Source: Phenylobacterium parvum
Lineage (GTDB): Bacteria; Pseudomonadota; Alphaproteobacteria; Caulobacterales; Caulobacteraceae
Direction of reading: 5' to 3'
NCBI RefSeq assembly: GCF_003150835.1
Contig: NZ_CP029479.1
Span: 992,001 to 1,056,000, forward strand
Length of the DNA: 64,000 nt
Part shown: positions 1-11,292 of the stretch, piece after piece
Numbering within the stretch: position 1 is the stretch's first letter
Layout of the letters: every line of letters starts with the position of its first letter
Program-made: the position numbers and the translations under genes
The notes under the pieces: model-generated
What the model saw: the letters and a program-made list of their open reading frames with translations, nothing else
What the model was told of the DNA's origin: nothing
Database searches by the model: none

Positions 1-590
1 TGGGTGACGCCGCCGAAGTCGGTGTCCTCCCAGCGGACCTCCATCTCGGAGTCCGGCTTCATGTAGCGGCTGACAAACCTGCCGATGGTCTTGCGGTGGA
101 CGAAGGGCAGGTGCGGGCTGTCGAGCATGTTCTCCATGGCCCGCGTCCAGTGGCAGTTCCAGGTCCGCGCCACGATGATCCGGGCGAGGCTGGGATCCGT
201 CAGGGTCTCTGGAACGCAGGGTTCGCTGTCGGGCGGCCCGGCCGGGTCGGTGAAGACCCAGACAAAGTCGCCGATCGCCCGGGCGGGCAGGGCGGTCGCC
301 CCCAGGGTCTCCAGCCGGGCGCGGGGATTCAGGGGAACCCCCTCGTTGGCGCCGTCCGTCCCGAACCGCCAGCCGTGGAAGGGACATTCCAGGCATCCCT
401 CGGGCGTGACTCGGCCGAGGGACAGGCGGACGCCGCGGTGCGGGCAGCGGTCGACGAGGACGCCGGGCTTTCCGTCCGCCCCCAGGAAGACCGCCAGGCG
501 CTCGCCCGCGAGTTGGACGCCCACCGGCCCCGCCGCAAGGCTGCGGAGGGGGACCAGCGGGGTCCAGACCCGGGCGAAGTCCTGGAACAT
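1..590 (-). CDS. Rieske [2Fe-2S] oxygenase, partial (C-terminus off the window)
   Basis: Only the first 196 residues are visible; the gene runs out of the window at base 1. The N-terminal Rieske domain is intact: CPHRGVRLSLG (Cys49, His51) and CPFHGWRF (Cys69, His72) supply the two Cys and two His ligands of the cluster. This family passes electrons to a mononuclear iron centre in the C-terminal half that hydroxylates or demethylates aromatic or related substrates; that half is not in view, so the substrate is unknown. The ATG at 590 overlaps the TGA of the upstream MFS gene by one base (TGATG). The two are therefore probably translationally coupled, and the transporter may carry the oxygenase's substrate. 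Confidence 0.9.
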   Translation of the reverse strand, partial: MFQDFARVWTPLVPLRSLAAGPVGVQLAGERLAVFLGADGKPGVLVDRCPHRGVRLSLGRVTPEGCLECPFHGWRFGTDGANEGVPLNPRARLETLGATALPARAIGDFVWVFTDPAGPPDSEPCVPETLTDPSLARIIVARTWNCHWTRAMENMLDSPHLPFVHRKTIGRFVSRYMKPDSEMEVRWEDTDFGGVT

Positions 591-2089
591 CAGTCCTCGC
601 CGCGGCCCTTCCGGGCCTCAGCAAGGGCCTTCACCAGGCCGATGGAGCCCAGGAAGTAGTGGAAACCGGCCCAGAGGTAGAAGCAGAGCGAGATGATGAC
701 GCCCGAGCGGGTCGCCTCCACCAGGCTGACATGACACCGGTCCGCCAGCGCCGCAGACGCACCGGCCGGGGCAGCCCCGCCGGGACAGGCCTGGGCGAAG
801 CTCTCGCCGCCGCCCAGCCCGCCCAGCATCTGGCCGAGGGAGGCGAGAATGCCGTGGTGCGCGCCCTGCGTGAAGTTGAACTGGGCGAAGTGGTCGATGA
901 CCCACCCGGTGAAGGGCGGGCCTCCGCCCAGGGCGATCAGGTTCAGGAAGAACAGCATGATCGCCGCCGCCGTTGCCCGCCGCCGGGTCTCCACCATGTT
1001 CTGCACGACGCCGAAGGTCGGGCCCAGGTAGACGTAGTGGAAGATGCCGGGGACCAGCAGAATAAGGGCCGCGGCCTGCCAGGACGGCTGCAGGTAGGCG
1101 ACGATGTAGATCGGCGTTGCGATGGCGAGGCCGATGGCGGGGGTCAGGGCGTACCAGCGGGGGCTGCGCAGGGCGAGCCGGTCGGTCACCACCCCGCCCA
1201 GCAGGGTCCCGATGCCCGCCGATATGCCGCCCACCAGACCGGTGATCAGGCCGACCTGGGCGTAGTCCAGGCCGAAGGCACGGGAGAAGTAGGGTGGGAC
1301 GAACTGGCCGGATCCGTAGGAACCGAAGGAGGCGATGGTCACGCCCAGGATCATGTGAAGCACCGGCCACTTGCCGAACAGGGTCTTCACGATGGCCCAC
1401 ATCTCGCGGAACTCGCCCGCCATCGAGAAGGGCGGCTGCACCGCCAGCGAGGCCCCGCCATCCGCCTCCGAATGTCCCCGGGGCGGTTCCTTGATCATCA
1501 GCTTGATGGCGATGGCGATGACGAGGCCCGGCAGGCCCACCAGCATGAAGGCGACCCGCCAGGAGAAGTTCTGGGCCAGCCAGCCGCCCGCCACAGCGCC
1601 GAGCATGGTGCCGATGGGGATGCCGAGGGCGTAGACCGCCAGGGCGCTGGCCCGCTTCTTGGGTTCGAAATAGTCGCTGATCAGCGAGTGGGCGGGCGGG
1701 TTCAGCCCCGCCTCGCCGAAGCCCACCCCGAACCGGTAGGCCGCCAGCATGGCGAAGCTGGTCGCCGTGCCGCACAGGGCGGTGAAGCCCGACCAGATGA
1801 CAATGGCCGCCGAGATGATGTTGACCCGGTTGAAGCGCTCGGCAAACCGGGCGATCGGGATGCCCAGGAAGGTGTAGAGGAGGGCGAAATACAGCCCTCC
1901 GAGCAGGCCCAGCTGGGTGTCGGTGATCTTGAGGTCGACCTTGATCGCCTGACCGATGGTCGAGATGATCGTCCGGTCGATGAAGTTGAAAGTGTAGGCC
2001 GTGACCAGCAGGGTCAGGACCACGGACTTGTAGCTGTTGGTGTAAACTGGTCGGTCCGCAGCCTGCGGCTGCGCATCAAGCGTCGACAT
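590..2089 (-). CDS. MFS transporter, spinster-like
   Basis: A 499-aa polytopic inner-membrane protein with about 12 hydrophobic segments and MFS hallmarks, including FIDRTIISTIG after TM1 and a conserved Gly-rich stretch (GFGEAGLNPPAHS) around TM4. The open frame extends far upstream without a plausible domain. MSTLDAQPQAADRP at 2089 is chosen because a GGGGGA Shine-Dalgarno lies just before it and the MFS fold starts about 25 residues later. Between the last two helices is an odd extracytoplasmic loop holding two Cys. Substrate is not predictable. The gene is coupled to the Rieske oxygenase (TGATG), which suggests uptake or export linked to an aromatic or terpenoid compound. Confidence 0.9.
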   Translation of the reverse strand: MSTLDAQPQAADRPVYTNSYKSVVLTLLVTAYTFNFIDRTIISTIGQAIKVDLKITDTQLGLLGGLYFALLYTFLGIPIARFAERFNRVNIISAAIVIWSGFTALCGTATSFAMLAAYRFGVGFGEAGLNPPAHSLISDYFEPKKRASALAVYALGIPIGTMLGAVAGGWLAQNFSWRVAFMLVGLPGLVIAIAIKLMIKEPPRGHSEADGGASLAVQPPFSMAGEFREMWAIVKTLFGKWPVLHMILGVTIASFGSYGSGQFVPPYFSRAFGLDYAQVGLITGLVGGISAGIGTLLGGVVTDRLALRSPRWYALTPAIGLAIATPIYIVAYLQPSWQAAALILLVPGIFHYVYLGPTFGVVQNMVETRRRATAAAIMLFFLNLIALGGGPPFTGWVIDHFAQFNFTQGAHHGILASLGQMLGGLGGGESFAQACPGGAAPAGASAALADRCHVSLVEATRSGVIISLCFYLWAGFHYFLGSIGLVKALAEARKGRGED

Positions 2090-2200
2090 GAACTCGTTTC
2101 CCCCACGGCGCACGGCCGTTTCCCGGAGGTGACTGTAGCGACTGTCGGCGGGAGGGGAAGGGGGCGGACGCACTTCCTCAGGGCCGCCGGCTCCGGCTAG

Positions 2201-3019
2201 ATGCAGCGCATGGTCGAATGGATCACCGACGACGAGGACCCGCGGATCGCCGACTACCGCGATGTGCGCGAGCGCGACCTTGTGGGCCGCCGGGGCCTCT
2301 TCGTCGCGGAGGGCGCCGTGGTCCTGCGCGGCCTCCTCGACAGTCCGTTCGCCCTCACCAGGTCCATCCTGGTGGCGGAGGCCAGGCTGCCCGGCCTGTC
2401 GGAACTGCTCGCCAGGGTCCCTCCGGGAACGCCTGTCTTCGCCGCCTCCCAGGCGGTGATGGACACGATTGTCGGCTTCCCGATCCACAGGGGAATTCTC
2501 GCCCTGGGCGAGACGCCCCCACCCCGGGACCCGGCCTCCATGCTGTCGGACGTGGGGGCGGGGGGGCTGGTCCTGGCCCTTTCGTGCATCGCCAACCACG
2601 ACAACATGGGCGGCCTGTTCCGCAACGCCGCCGCCTTCGGTGTCGACGCCGTCGTCCTGGACGCCGGCTGCTGCGACCCCTTCTACCGCAAGGCCCTGAG
2701 GGTGTCGGTGGGCGCGGTGCTGCAGGTTCCCCAGGTCCGGCTCCTCCCCGGGGCGGACATGGTCTCGGGGCTCCAGGCCGCCGGCTTCCATGTCCTGGCC
2801 CTCAGTCCTTCTGGAACTGAGGACCTGGCCTCCATTGGCGGGGGCGGACGGGTCGCGGTGATCCTGGGCGCCGAGGGGCCGGGGCTGGCCCCGGAGGTCC
2901 TGGCGCGTTGTGAGACCGTGCGCATTCCCATGGCGGCCGGATTTGATTCCCTGAATGTCGCCACCACCTCGGGTATCGTGCTCCATCACCTCCGGAGCCG
3001 TTCCGGAGACGCAGGATGA
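2201..3019 (+). CDS. TrmH/SpoU-family RNA 2'-O-methyltransferase
   Basis: 272 aa. The C-terminal SPOUT domain shows all three family motifs: NHDNMGGLFRNAAAFG (motif 1, catalytic Arg), ILGAEGPGL (motif 2) and RIPMAAGFDSLNVATTSGI (motif 3), which form the knotted SAM site. The N-terminal part (about residues 1-100) is the small substrate-binding domain seen in TsnR/RlmB-type enzymes. It would methylate a ribose in rRNA or tRNA; the exact nucleotide cannot be read from sequence. A second ATG at 2210 is an alternative start. The gene diverges from the MFS gene and is followed after 7 nt by the DUF4010 gene, so they may share a transcript. Confidence 0.9.
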   Translation: MQRMVEWITDDEDPRIADYRDVRERDLVGRRGLFVAEGAVVLRGLLDSPFALTRSILVAEARLPGLSELLARVPPGTPVFAASQAVMDTIVGFPIHRGILALGETPPPRDPASMLSDVGAGGLVLALSCIANHDNMGGLFRNAAAFGVDAVVLDAGCCDPFYRKALRVSVGAVLQVPQVRLLPGADMVSGLQAAGFHVLALSPSGTEDLASIGGGGRVAVILGAEGPGLAPEVLARCETVRIPMAAGFDSLNVATTSGIVLHHLRSRSGDAG

Positions 3020-3026
3020 TCCCGTG

Positions 3027-4232
3027 ATGAACGCCCTCGTGGACCGGCCGGAACTTCGGCTCCTGCTCGCCGTCGGGATCGGCCTGCTGGTGGGCGTTGA
3101 GCGGGAGCGCAGCAAGGGCGCCGGGCCGAACCGCGGCGCGGCGGGGCTGCGGACCTTCGCCCTGATCGGCCTGGTCGGCGGCGCCTGCGGCCTCTTCGGC
3201 CAGCCCCTGCTCACCGCGGTGGCGGGCCTGTTCGTCGCCGCCGCCGCAGTGGCTTCCTATCGACGCTCGCGCCCCGACGATCCGGGCCTGACCACCGAGG
3301 TGGCCATGTTCGCCACCTTCCTGCTGGGGCTCATGACCGCCGACCAGCCCCAGGCGGCGGTGGCGTCGGGGGTGGTCATGGCCGTCCTGCTCGCCGCCCG
3401 GGCGCCGCTCCAGGCCCTGGTCCGCGACGTCCTCACGCAAAGGGAGCTGATGGACGGCCTCGCCTTCGCCATCGCCGCCCTGGTCGTCCTGCCCCTCCTG
3501 CCAGACCGCGCGGTCGATCCCCTCGGGGTCCTGAACCCGTTCGCGCTCTGGCGCCTGGCGGTGGTCATGATGGGGCTGAGCGCCCTCGGCTACATTGCCC
3601 AGCGGCTGGAGGGAGGCCGGCGCGGCCTGCTCCTTGCGGGCCTCGCCGGGGGCTTCGTGTCCTCGACCGCCACGATCGCCGGCATGGCCCGGCGTGCGCG
3701 CGAGACGCCTGCGATCACGGCGGCGGCGGCGGCGGCGGGCGTGGCCTCCATGCTTTCGTCCATGGTCTATCTCTCCGTCCTGCTGGCGACCCTCAGGCCG
3801 CAGGTCCTGGCCCACCTGGCCCTGCCGCTCCTGGCAGGGGGCGGCGTCATCCTGGTCCTTTCGCTCCTGATGGCGCGACATGGGGCGGATCCGCCTCCGG
3901 GCGACGGCGTCACGGGCCGGGCCTTCGACCTGTCCTCCACCGCCTTCTTCGTGGCGCTGGTCGCCGGCTGCACGCTCCTGAGTCGCCTGCTCGAGCTCTG
4001 GCTGGGCGAGCGGGGGGTGCTGGCGGGCGCCGCCGCCACGGGCCTGGCCGACGCCCACGCCGCGGCCCTCTCGGTGACCGGCCTGGCCGCCGCCGGGAAG
4101 CTGACGGACTCGGTCGCCGCCCTAGGCGTCCTGGTCGCGCTCATCGCCAACATGCTGGTCAAGGCGCCCACCGCCTGGGTCCTGGGCGGGGGGGATATGG
4201 CCTGCGGGTCAGCCTGGGCGCCATCCTCCTGA
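3027..4232 (+). CDS. MgtC/SapB-type DUF4010 membrane protein, probably frameshifted at its 3' end
   Basis: As read, 401 aa of mostly hydrophobic helices. The N-terminus carries the MgtC-like motif GIGLLVGVERERSK, followed by the long DUF4010 membrane region. Family function is not settled (an MgtC-like membrane regulator or transporter). The start ATG at 3027 follows the methyltransferase stop by 7 nt. The last 15 or so residues in this frame are hydrophilic nonsense ending at 4232. Adding one G to the seven-G run at 4188-4194 opens a frame continuing YGLRVSLGAILLTVGVLGG to a TGA at 4280-4282, a normal hydrophobic end (418 aa). The real gene is therefore probably 3027-4282, with either a sequencing indel or a true mutation. 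Confidence 0.8.
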   Translation: MNALVDRPELRLLLAVGIGLLVGVERERSKGAGPNRGAAGLRTFALIGLVGGACGLFGQPLLTAVAGLFVAAAAVASYRRSRPDDPGLTTEVAMFATFLLGLMTADQPQAAVASGVVMAVLLAARAPLQALVRDVLTQRELMDGLAFAIAALVVLPLLPDRAVDPLGVLNPFALWRLAVVMMGLSALGYIAQRLEGGRRGLLLAGLAGGFVSSTATIAGMARRARETPAITAAAAAAGVASMLSSMVYLSVLLATLRPQVLAHLALPLLAGGGVILVLSLLMARHGADPPPGDGVTGRAFDLSSTAFFVALVAGCTLLSRLLELWLGERGVLAGAAATGLADAHAAALSVTGLAAAGKLTDSVAALGVLVALIANMLVKAPTAWVLGGGDMACGSAWAPSS

Positions 4233-4377
4233 CCGTCGGGGTCCTGGGGGGCGCCCTGGCGGCTGGCCTCCTGGGCGGATGAAGCGCGGCGCTTGTCAAA
4301 GGCCGCGCCGGACGGCTAGAGCCTGTCCAAACCCGGCGTCCCCGCCGGCGTGATTTCAGAGCTTTACGGAGGCCCCC

Positions 4378-4665
4378 ATGGCCATTGACGCGGCGACCGT
4401 CCGCAAGGTCGCCAGACTGGCGCGCATCGCCGAGCCAGAGGCTCGGATCGAGCCCCTGGCCCGTGAGCTCAGCGGGATCATGGACTGGATCGAGCAGCTG
4501 GCCGAGGTCGACATCGAGGGCGTCGAGCCCATGACGTCGGCCGTATCCCAGCCCGCGCCCCTGCGCGACGATGTTGTGACCGAGGGCGGTGATCCTGAGC
4601 GCGTCCTCGCCAACGCCCCGCGCCGGGCCGGCGACTTCTTCGTGGTTCCCAAGGTGGTTGAGTGA
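4378..4665 (+). CDS. gatC: Asp-tRNA(Asn)/Glu-tRNA(Gln) amidotransferase subunit C
   Basis: 95 aa, the usual size for GatC. The N-terminus [17 protein letters not shown] and the middle [20 protein letters not shown] are the conserved helical parts that wrap around GatA/GatB; the end [15 protein letters not shown] is also typical. GatC is the small scaffold of the GatCAB complex, which amidates mischarged Glu-tRNA(Gln) or Asp-tRNA(Asn) in the cytoplasm. A GGAGG ribosome site lies 5-6 nt before the ATG. The TGA overlaps the gatA ATG (TGATG), so the two are translated together. Confidence 0.97.
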   Translation: MAIDAATVRKVARLARIAEPEARIEPLARELSGIMDWIEQLAEVDIEGVEPMTSAVSQPAPLRDDVVTEGGDPERVLANAPRRAGDFFVVPKVVE

Positions 4666-6137
4666 TGTCCGCCCTGACCGACCTGACCCTCCGCGGCGCC
4701 CTCGACGGCCTGGCCGCCGGCGAATTCTCCTCCGAGGAGCTCACCCGCGCCCACATCGACGCGGTCGAGGCCGCCCGTCCGCTCAACGCCTACATCCTGG
4801 AGACGCCCGAGAAGGCCCTCGACATGGCCCGGGCCTCCGACGCCCGGCGCAAGGCCGGCGAGGCCGGCGCCCTGGATGGCGCGCCCCTGGGGATCAAGGA
4901 CCTGTTCTGCACGAACGGGGTGACCACCACGGCCGGCAGCCGGATCCTGGGCGGGTTCACCCCCACCTACGAATCCACCGTCACCTCCCAGCTCTGGCGC
5001 GACGGGGCCGTCATGCTGGGCAAGCTGAACCTGGACGAGTTCGCCATGGGCTCCTCCAACGAGACCTCGGCCTACGGGCCGGTCGTCAGCCCCTGGCGGC
5101 GGAACGGCGACGCCTCGCCCCTGACGCCGGGCGGGTCCTCGGGCGGCTCAGCGGCGGCGGTCGCCGCGGGCCTCTGCCTCGGCGCCACCGCCACCGACAC
5201 CGGCGGCTCCATCCGCCAGCCCGCCGCCTTCACCGGAACGGTCGGCATAAAACCCACCTATGGCCGCTGCTCGCGCTGGGGCGTGGTCGCCTTCGCCTCG
5301 TCCCTCGACCAGGCCGGGCCGATCGCCAGGACCGTCGAGGACGCCGCCCTCCTGCTGCAGTCCATGTCCGGCCATGACCCGAAGGACTCCACCAGCCTGG
5401 ACGTCGAAGTCCCCGACTTCGCCGCCTTCGTGGGCCGCTCGGTGAAGGGCCTGCGGATCGGCGTGCCGAAGGAGTACCGGGTCGACGGCATGCCGGCAGA
5501 GATCGAGGCGCTCTGGGAACAGGGCATCGCCTGGCTGCGCGAGGCGGGCTGCGAGATCGTCGAGGTCTCCCTGCCGCACACCCGCTACGCCCTGCCGGCC
5601 TACTACATCGTCGCGCCTGCCGAGGCCTCCTCGAACCTCGCCCGCTACGACGGCATGCGCTACGGCCTGCGCGCTGACGCGACCAGCCTGACCGACACCT
5701 ACGAGAAGTCCCGCGCCGAGGGTTTCGGAGAGGAGGTCAAGCGCCGCATCCTGATCGGCACCTACGTCCTGTCGGCGGGCTATTACGACGCCTACTATCT
5801 GCGGGCCCTGAAGGTGCGCCGGCGGATCGCCGACGACTTCACCGAGGCCTTCGGCAAGGTGGACGCCCTGCTCACGCCCACGGCGCCCTCGGCGGCCTTC
5901 GCCCTGGGCGAGAACGCGGACGATCCGGTCGCCATGTACCTGAACGACATCTTCACGGTGACGGTGAACTTGGCGGGCCTGCCCGGCATGAGCGTGCCGG
6001 CGGGCCTGGACGCCCGGGGCCTGCCCCTGGGCCTGCAGCTGATCGGCCGCCCGCTGGACGAGGGCCTGCTGTTCTCGCTGGGCGGCGCCATCGAGAAAGC
6101 GGCGGGCTTCTCGACGAAGCCCGCGCGCTGGTGGTGA
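4665..6137 (+). CDS. gatA: Asp-tRNA(Asn)/Glu-tRNA(Gln) amidotransferase subunit A
   Basis: 490 aa, full length for GatA, the glutaminase subunit that frees ammonia for GatB. The amidase-signature triad is visible: Lys78 (GIKDLF), the cis-Ser158 in [15 protein letters not shown] and the nucleophile Ser182 in DTGGSIRQP. The ATG at 4665 is preferred to the GTG at 4662 because it forms the TGATG overlap with gatC. gatB lies about 450 bp further on, behind a gene on the other strand, so GatCAB is not encoded in one uninterrupted operon here. Confidence 0.97.
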   Translation: MSALTDLTLRGALDGLAAGEFSSEELTRAHIDAVEAARPLNAYILETPEKALDMARASDARRKAGEAGALDGAPLGIKDLFCTNGVTTTAGSRILGGFTPTYESTVTSQLWRDGAVMLGKLNLDEFAMGSSNETSAYGPVVSPWRRNGDASPLTPGGSSGGSAAAVAAGLCLGATATDTGGSIRQPAAFTGTVGIKPTYGRCSRWGVVAFASSLDQAGPIARTVEDAALLLQSMSGHDPKDSTSLDVEVPDFAAFVGRSVKGLRIGVPKEYRVDGMPAEIEALWEQGIAWLREAGCEIVEVSLPHTRYALPAYYIVAPAEASSNLARYDGMRYGLRADATSLTDTYEKSRAEGFGEEVKRRILIGTYVLSAGYYDAYYLRALKVRRRIADDFTEAFGKVDALLTPTAPSAAFALGENADDPVAMYLNDIFTVTVNLAGLPGMSVPAGLDARGLPLGLQLIGRPLDEGLLFSLGGAIEKAAGFSTKPARWW

Positions 6138-6148
6138 CCGGCTAGACC

Positions 6149-6478
6149 TTACTTGGAAGCCGGCTTGGCCGCGGGGGCTGCACCCGAGGCAGGGGCGGCC
6201 GAGTCGAGTCCGGCCTGGATCGCGGTGAGCTTTTCCTCGGTCAGCATGCCGCCAGCCATGGGCTGCAGTTGGCGCAGGGTCATGCCCTTGAACTGCTCGT
6301 AGGCCGGATGCTGGGTCACGCCCGGCAGTTCCTTGTCGAGAACGGCCTTGGCTGCGGGGTCCGCCGCCAGTTCACCGATCGGGGTCGCGTCCACCGACTT
6401 CTTGCCATCCGCCAGGGCGGGAATGGCGGCAAAGGCGAGGGACAGGCCGGCGAGGCCGGCGATCAGGGTCTTCTTCAT
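6149..6478 (-). CDS. Small exported protein of unknown function
   Basis: 109 aa. A clear Sec signal peptide (MKKTLIAGLAGLSLAFAAIPALA) is followed by a mature part of about 85 residues and an Ala/Pro-rich tail (PASGAAPAAKPASK). The middle, with HPAYEQFKGMTLRQLQPMAGG, looks like a short helical periplasmic protein; I do not recognise a family. The start at 6478 is chosen because the signal peptide begins there; the frame stays open upstream. It lies on the minus strand between gatA and gatB, convergent with gatA (11 nt apart) and divergent from gatB. Confidence 0.8.
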   Translation of the reverse strand: MKKTLIAGLAGLSLAFAAIPALADGKKSVDATPIGELAADPAAKAVLDKELPGVTQHPAYEQFKGMTLRQLQPMAGGMLTEEKLTAIQAGLDSAAPASGAAPAAKPASK

Positions 6479-6593
6479 GACAGTCTCCAGGCGCGCGGGG
6501 TCCTTCCCGGGCTCAGGGCCGGGAGGTTGAAGACAGACAGGCCGACAGCGCAAGAGGCTTTCGCCGGAAAGGCGCCCGCACTAAACAGGGGCC

Positions 6594-8054
6594 ATGAGCG
6601 AGACATCCAAACTGATCCAGGGCCGGACCGGTCCGTGGGAAATCGTGCTGGGCCTGGAGGTCCACGCCCAGGTCGCCTCCAACGCCAAGCTCTTCTCGGG
6701 CGCGGCCGTCGGCTTCGGCGCAGGCCCCAACGCCCAGGTCAGCCTGGTGGACGCCGCCATGCCCGGCATGCTGCCGGTCCTGAACCGCTACTGCGTCGAG
6801 CAGGCGGTGCGCACCGGCCTGGGCCTGAAGGCCAAGATCAACCTGACCAGCCGCTTCGACCGGAAGAACTATTTCTATCCGGACCTGCCCCAGGGCTACC
6901 AGATCAGCCAGTTCAAGGACCCCATCGTCGGCGAGGGCGAGGTGCTGGTCGAGCGCGACGACGGCTCGACCTTCACGGTCGGCATCGAGCGCCTTCACCT
7001 GGAGCAGGACGCGGGCAAGAGCCTGCACGATCAGGATCCCAACGCCACCTACGTGGACCTGAACCGCGCCGGCACGGCCCTGATGGAGATCGTCTCCCGC
7101 CCGGACATGCGTTCGTCCGAGGAGGCCGCCGCCTACGTCAAGAAGCTGCGGACCATCCTGGTCTACCTGGGCAGCTGCGACGGCGACATGGAGAAGGGCA
7201 ACCTGCGGGCGGACGTGAACGTCTCGGTGCGCCGCCCGGGCGAGGGCCTGGGGACGCGCTGCGAGATCAAGAACGTCAACTCCTACCGCTTCATCCAGCA
7301 GGCCATCGAGTACGAGGCCCGCCGGCAGATTGAGATCCTTGAGGACGGCGGGAAGATCGACCAGGAGACCCGCCTGTTCGACCCGGTGAAGGGTGAGACC
7401 CGGTCCATGCGCTCCAAGGAGGACGCGCACGACTACCGCTACTTCCCCGACCCCGACCTCCTGCCCCTTGAGCTGGACCCGGCCTGGGTCAAGTCCATCG
7501 AGGACAGCCTTCCGGAACTGCCGGACGCCAAGAAGGCCCGGTTCCAGAGCCAGTACGGCCTGACCGCCTACGATGCCGGCGTGCTGATCAGCGAGCAGGC
7601 GAGGGCGGACTACTATGAGGCCGCCGCCGCGGGCCGTGACGCCAAGCTGGTGGCCAACTGGGTGACCAACGACCTGGCCGCCCGCCTGACGGCCGCCGGC
7701 ACGCCCATCTCCGAAAGCCCCATCGCCCCGGACGAGATTTCCGAGCTGGTCGCCCTTATCGAGGAGGGGGTCATCTCCTCCAAGATCGCCAAGGACGTCT
7801 TCGAGCGCATGTGGGCGGGCGAGGGCCGGCCGCGCGCCGTCGTCGAGGCGCAGGGGCTGCAGCAGGTGTCCGACACCGGCGCCCTCGAGGCCCTGGTGGA
7901 CCAGCTGATCGCGGACAATCCCGGCCAGGCCGCCGCCGTGCGCGACAAGCCCCAGGCCATCGGCTGGTTCGTCGGCCAGGTGATGAAGGCCACGGGCGGC
8001 AAGGCCAATCCCGGGTCGGTCAACCAGATCCTGAAGGCGAAGCTCGGGCTCTGA
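6594..8054 (+). CDS. gatB: Asp-tRNA(Asn)/Glu-tRNA(Gln) amidotransferase subunit B
   Basis: 486 aa, standard length. The N-terminal catalytic domain starts with [20 protein letters not shown], and conserved blocks such as [23 protein letters not shown] and [13 protein letters not shown] are all present. The C-terminal third is the helical domain plus the YqeY-like tRNA-binding tail ([16 protein letters not shown]). GatB activates the misacylated Glu or Asp with ATP and transfers ammonia from GatA. It is followed after 25 nt by a crotonase gene on the same strand. Confidence 0.97.
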   Translation: MSETSKLIQGRTGPWEIVLGLEVHAQVASNAKLFSGAAVGFGAGPNAQVSLVDAAMPGMLPVLNRYCVEQAVRTGLGLKAKINLTSRFDRKNYFYPDLPQGYQISQFKDPIVGEGEVLVERDDGSTFTVGIERLHLEQDAGKSLHDQDPNATYVDLNRAGTALMEIVSRPDMRSSEEAAAYVKKLRTILVYLGSCDGDMEKGNLRADVNVSVRRPGEGLGTRCEIKNVNSYRFIQQAIEYEARRQIEILEDGGKIDQETRLFDPVKGETRSMRSKEDAHDYRYFPDPDLLPLELDPAWVKSIEDSLPELPDAKKARFQSQYGLTAYDAGVLISEQARADYYEAAAAGRDAKLVANWVTNDLAARLTAAGTPISESPIAPDEISELVALIEEGVISSKIAKDVFERMWAGEGRPRAVVEAQGLQQVSDTGALEALVDQLIADNPGQAAAVRDKPQAIGWFVGQVMKATGGKANPGSVNQILKAKLGL

Positions 8055-8079
8055 GGCCCCGGCGTTGGGAGGAAGCGGC

Positions 8080-8940
8080 ATGGCTTCGGCGTTCGAGACG
8101 GACTGGACCTGCTTCCAGGTCACCCTGGAGGACCGGGTCGCTCACATCCGGCTGAACCGGCCCGAGGCCTTCAACTCCATGAACCGGGCGTTCTGGAACG
8201 AGCTGCCGGCGATTGTCGATGATATCAGCGACAACGCCCGGGCCCGGGTGATCGTCATCTCCTCCACCGGACGGCACTTCACCGCCGGCATGGACCTGCA
8301 GAACTTCGCCGGGGTCGGCGGCGGGACCGCTGAGGGCCCCCGGCGCCCGGACATCGCCGGAGAGGCCTCCCGGGCCCACCTGGAGTCCCTTCAGGACGCC
8401 TTCTCCTGCCTGGACCGCGCGCGCATGCCGGTGATCGCCGCCATCCAGGGCGGCTGCGTCGGCGGGGGCGTCGACCTGACCGCCGCCTGCGACATGCGCT
8501 ACGCCAGCGCAGACGCCTTCTTCTGCATCCAGGAGATCAACATCGGCATGACGGCAGACGCCGGCACCTTCCCGCGCCTCTGCCGGCTGATCCCCCAGGG
8601 CTGGGTGCGCGAGCTGGCCTATACCGGCCGGCGCCTGCCCGCCGAGGCCGCCCGCGAGATCGGCCTGGTCAACGCCGTCCTGCCGGACGCCGACGCGGTG
8701 GTCGCCCACGCCCTGGCCGTCGCCAGGGAGATCGCCGCCAAGTCGCCCCTGGCGGTGGCCGGCTCCAAGGTCATGATCAACTACGCCCGCGAGCACGACA
8801 CCGAGACGGCCCTGGACTATCTCCGGGTCTGGCAGGCGGGCATGTTCCCCGCCGCCGACATGGCCGAGACCTTCAAGGCCCGCCAGGAGGGACGCGAGCC
8901 GGACTTCCCCGACCTTCGCCCCGTCCACCGGGGGATGTAG
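8080..8940 (+). CDS. Crotonase, probable delta(3,5)-delta(2,4)-dienoyl-CoA isomerase
   Basis: 286 aa of the enoyl-CoA hydratase/isomerase superfamily. The CoA/oxyanion-hole segments are HFTAGMDL and IQGGCVGGGVDLTAACDMRYA. The segment QEINIGMTADAGTFPRLCR matches the pattern of dienoyl-CoA isomerases (ECH1), with the acidic pair at Glu152 and Asp160, rather than the two Glu of classical hydratases. The likely role is moving double bonds during beta-oxidation of unsaturated fatty acids. The start at 8080 has a GGAGGAAG ribosome site. The isomerase call rests on this motif only; a generic hydratase is the alternative. Confidence 0.85.
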   Translation: MASAFETDWTCFQVTLEDRVAHIRLNRPEAFNSMNRAFWNELPAIVDDISDNARARVIVISSTGRHFTAGMDLQNFAGVGGGTAEGPRRPDIAGEASRAHLESLQDAFSCLDRARMPVIAAIQGGCVGGGVDLTAACDMRYASADAFFCIQEINIGMTADAGTFPRLCRLIPQGWVRELAYTGRRLPAEAAREIGLVNAVLPDADAVVAHALAVAREIAAKSPLAVAGSKVMINYAREHDTETALDYLRVWQAGMFPAADMAETFKARQEGREPDFPDLRPVHRGM

Positions 8941-8947
8941 GCGCCCC

Positions 8948-11026
<2,079 letters not shown>

Positions 11027-11086
11027 GGGGGTCTCCCTTGTGATCCGCCTGCCCGTTAGCACATCCGTGCCCGGGACAGGAGGCCG

Positions 11087-11116
11087 TTGCGCCGCCCCGC
11101 CGCCTTCGGCTAAGAG
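11087..11116 (+). promoter_or_regulatory. Probable promoter of tRNA-Ser
   Basis: TTGCGCC at 11087-11093, a 15-nt spacer and GCTAAGAG at 11109-11116. This fits the housekeeping sigma promoter style of Caulobacter-type bacteria (TTGaCgS / GCTAnAwC). It would start transcription about 15-20 nt before the tRNA. A comparable TTGCGCG box precedes tRNA-Asn in this window. Confidence 0.35.
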
Positions 11117-11137
11117 AGGCGCTCCCCGCCGGGGACT

Positions 11138-11227
11138 GGTGACGTGGCCGAGTGGCTGAAGGCAACGGTTTGCTAAATCGTCATACCCGAAAGGGTATCC
11201 AGGGTTCGAATCCCTGCGTCACCGCCA
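11138..11227 (+). tRNA. tRNA-Ser (GCT)
   Basis: Complete 90-nt class II tRNA including an encoded CCA. Acceptor strands GGTGACG and CGTCACC pair over 7 bp, with G73. The anticodon stem-loop is ACGGT-TTGCTAA-ATCGT (anticodon GCT, reads AGC/AGU). A long variable arm, TACCC-GAAA-GGGTA, and a T arm, CAGGG-TTCGAAT-CCCTG, are present. Its last 8 bases form the start of a 39-bp direct repeat that recurs 1.5 kb downstream. Confidence 0.98.
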
Positions 11228-11258
11228 CCCACCCTCCCGACATCCCTGCCTGAGCAGA
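11220..11258. repeat. 39-bp direct repeat, left copy (attL-like), starting in tRNA-Ser
   Basis: The 39 bases 11220-11258 recur without mismatch at 12720-12758, exactly 1500 bp away. The first 8 bases are the 3' end of tRNA-Ser (CACCGCCA). This is the usual signature of site-specific integration at a tRNA 3' end. No integrase gene lies between the copies. Confidence 0.75.
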
Positions 11259-11260
11259 GC

Positions 11261-11282
11261 GGTTCCGACATGTCGCGGAACC
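11261..11282. repeat. Short inverted repeat just inside the left repeat
   Basis: GGTTCCG (11261-11267) and CGGAACC (11276-11282) pair perfectly over 7 bp around ACATGTCG. It is not followed by a T run, so it is a weak terminator candidate. It could also be a protein-binding arm site of a former integrating element. Confidence 0.45.
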
Positions 11283-11292
11283 TGCGGGCCTA

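Noticed and set aside
2090..3214. N-terminal extension of the MFS frame to 874 aa
   Set aside because: The extra part lies antisense to the RNA methyltransferase and has no domain. The MFS fold and a ribosome site begin at 2089.
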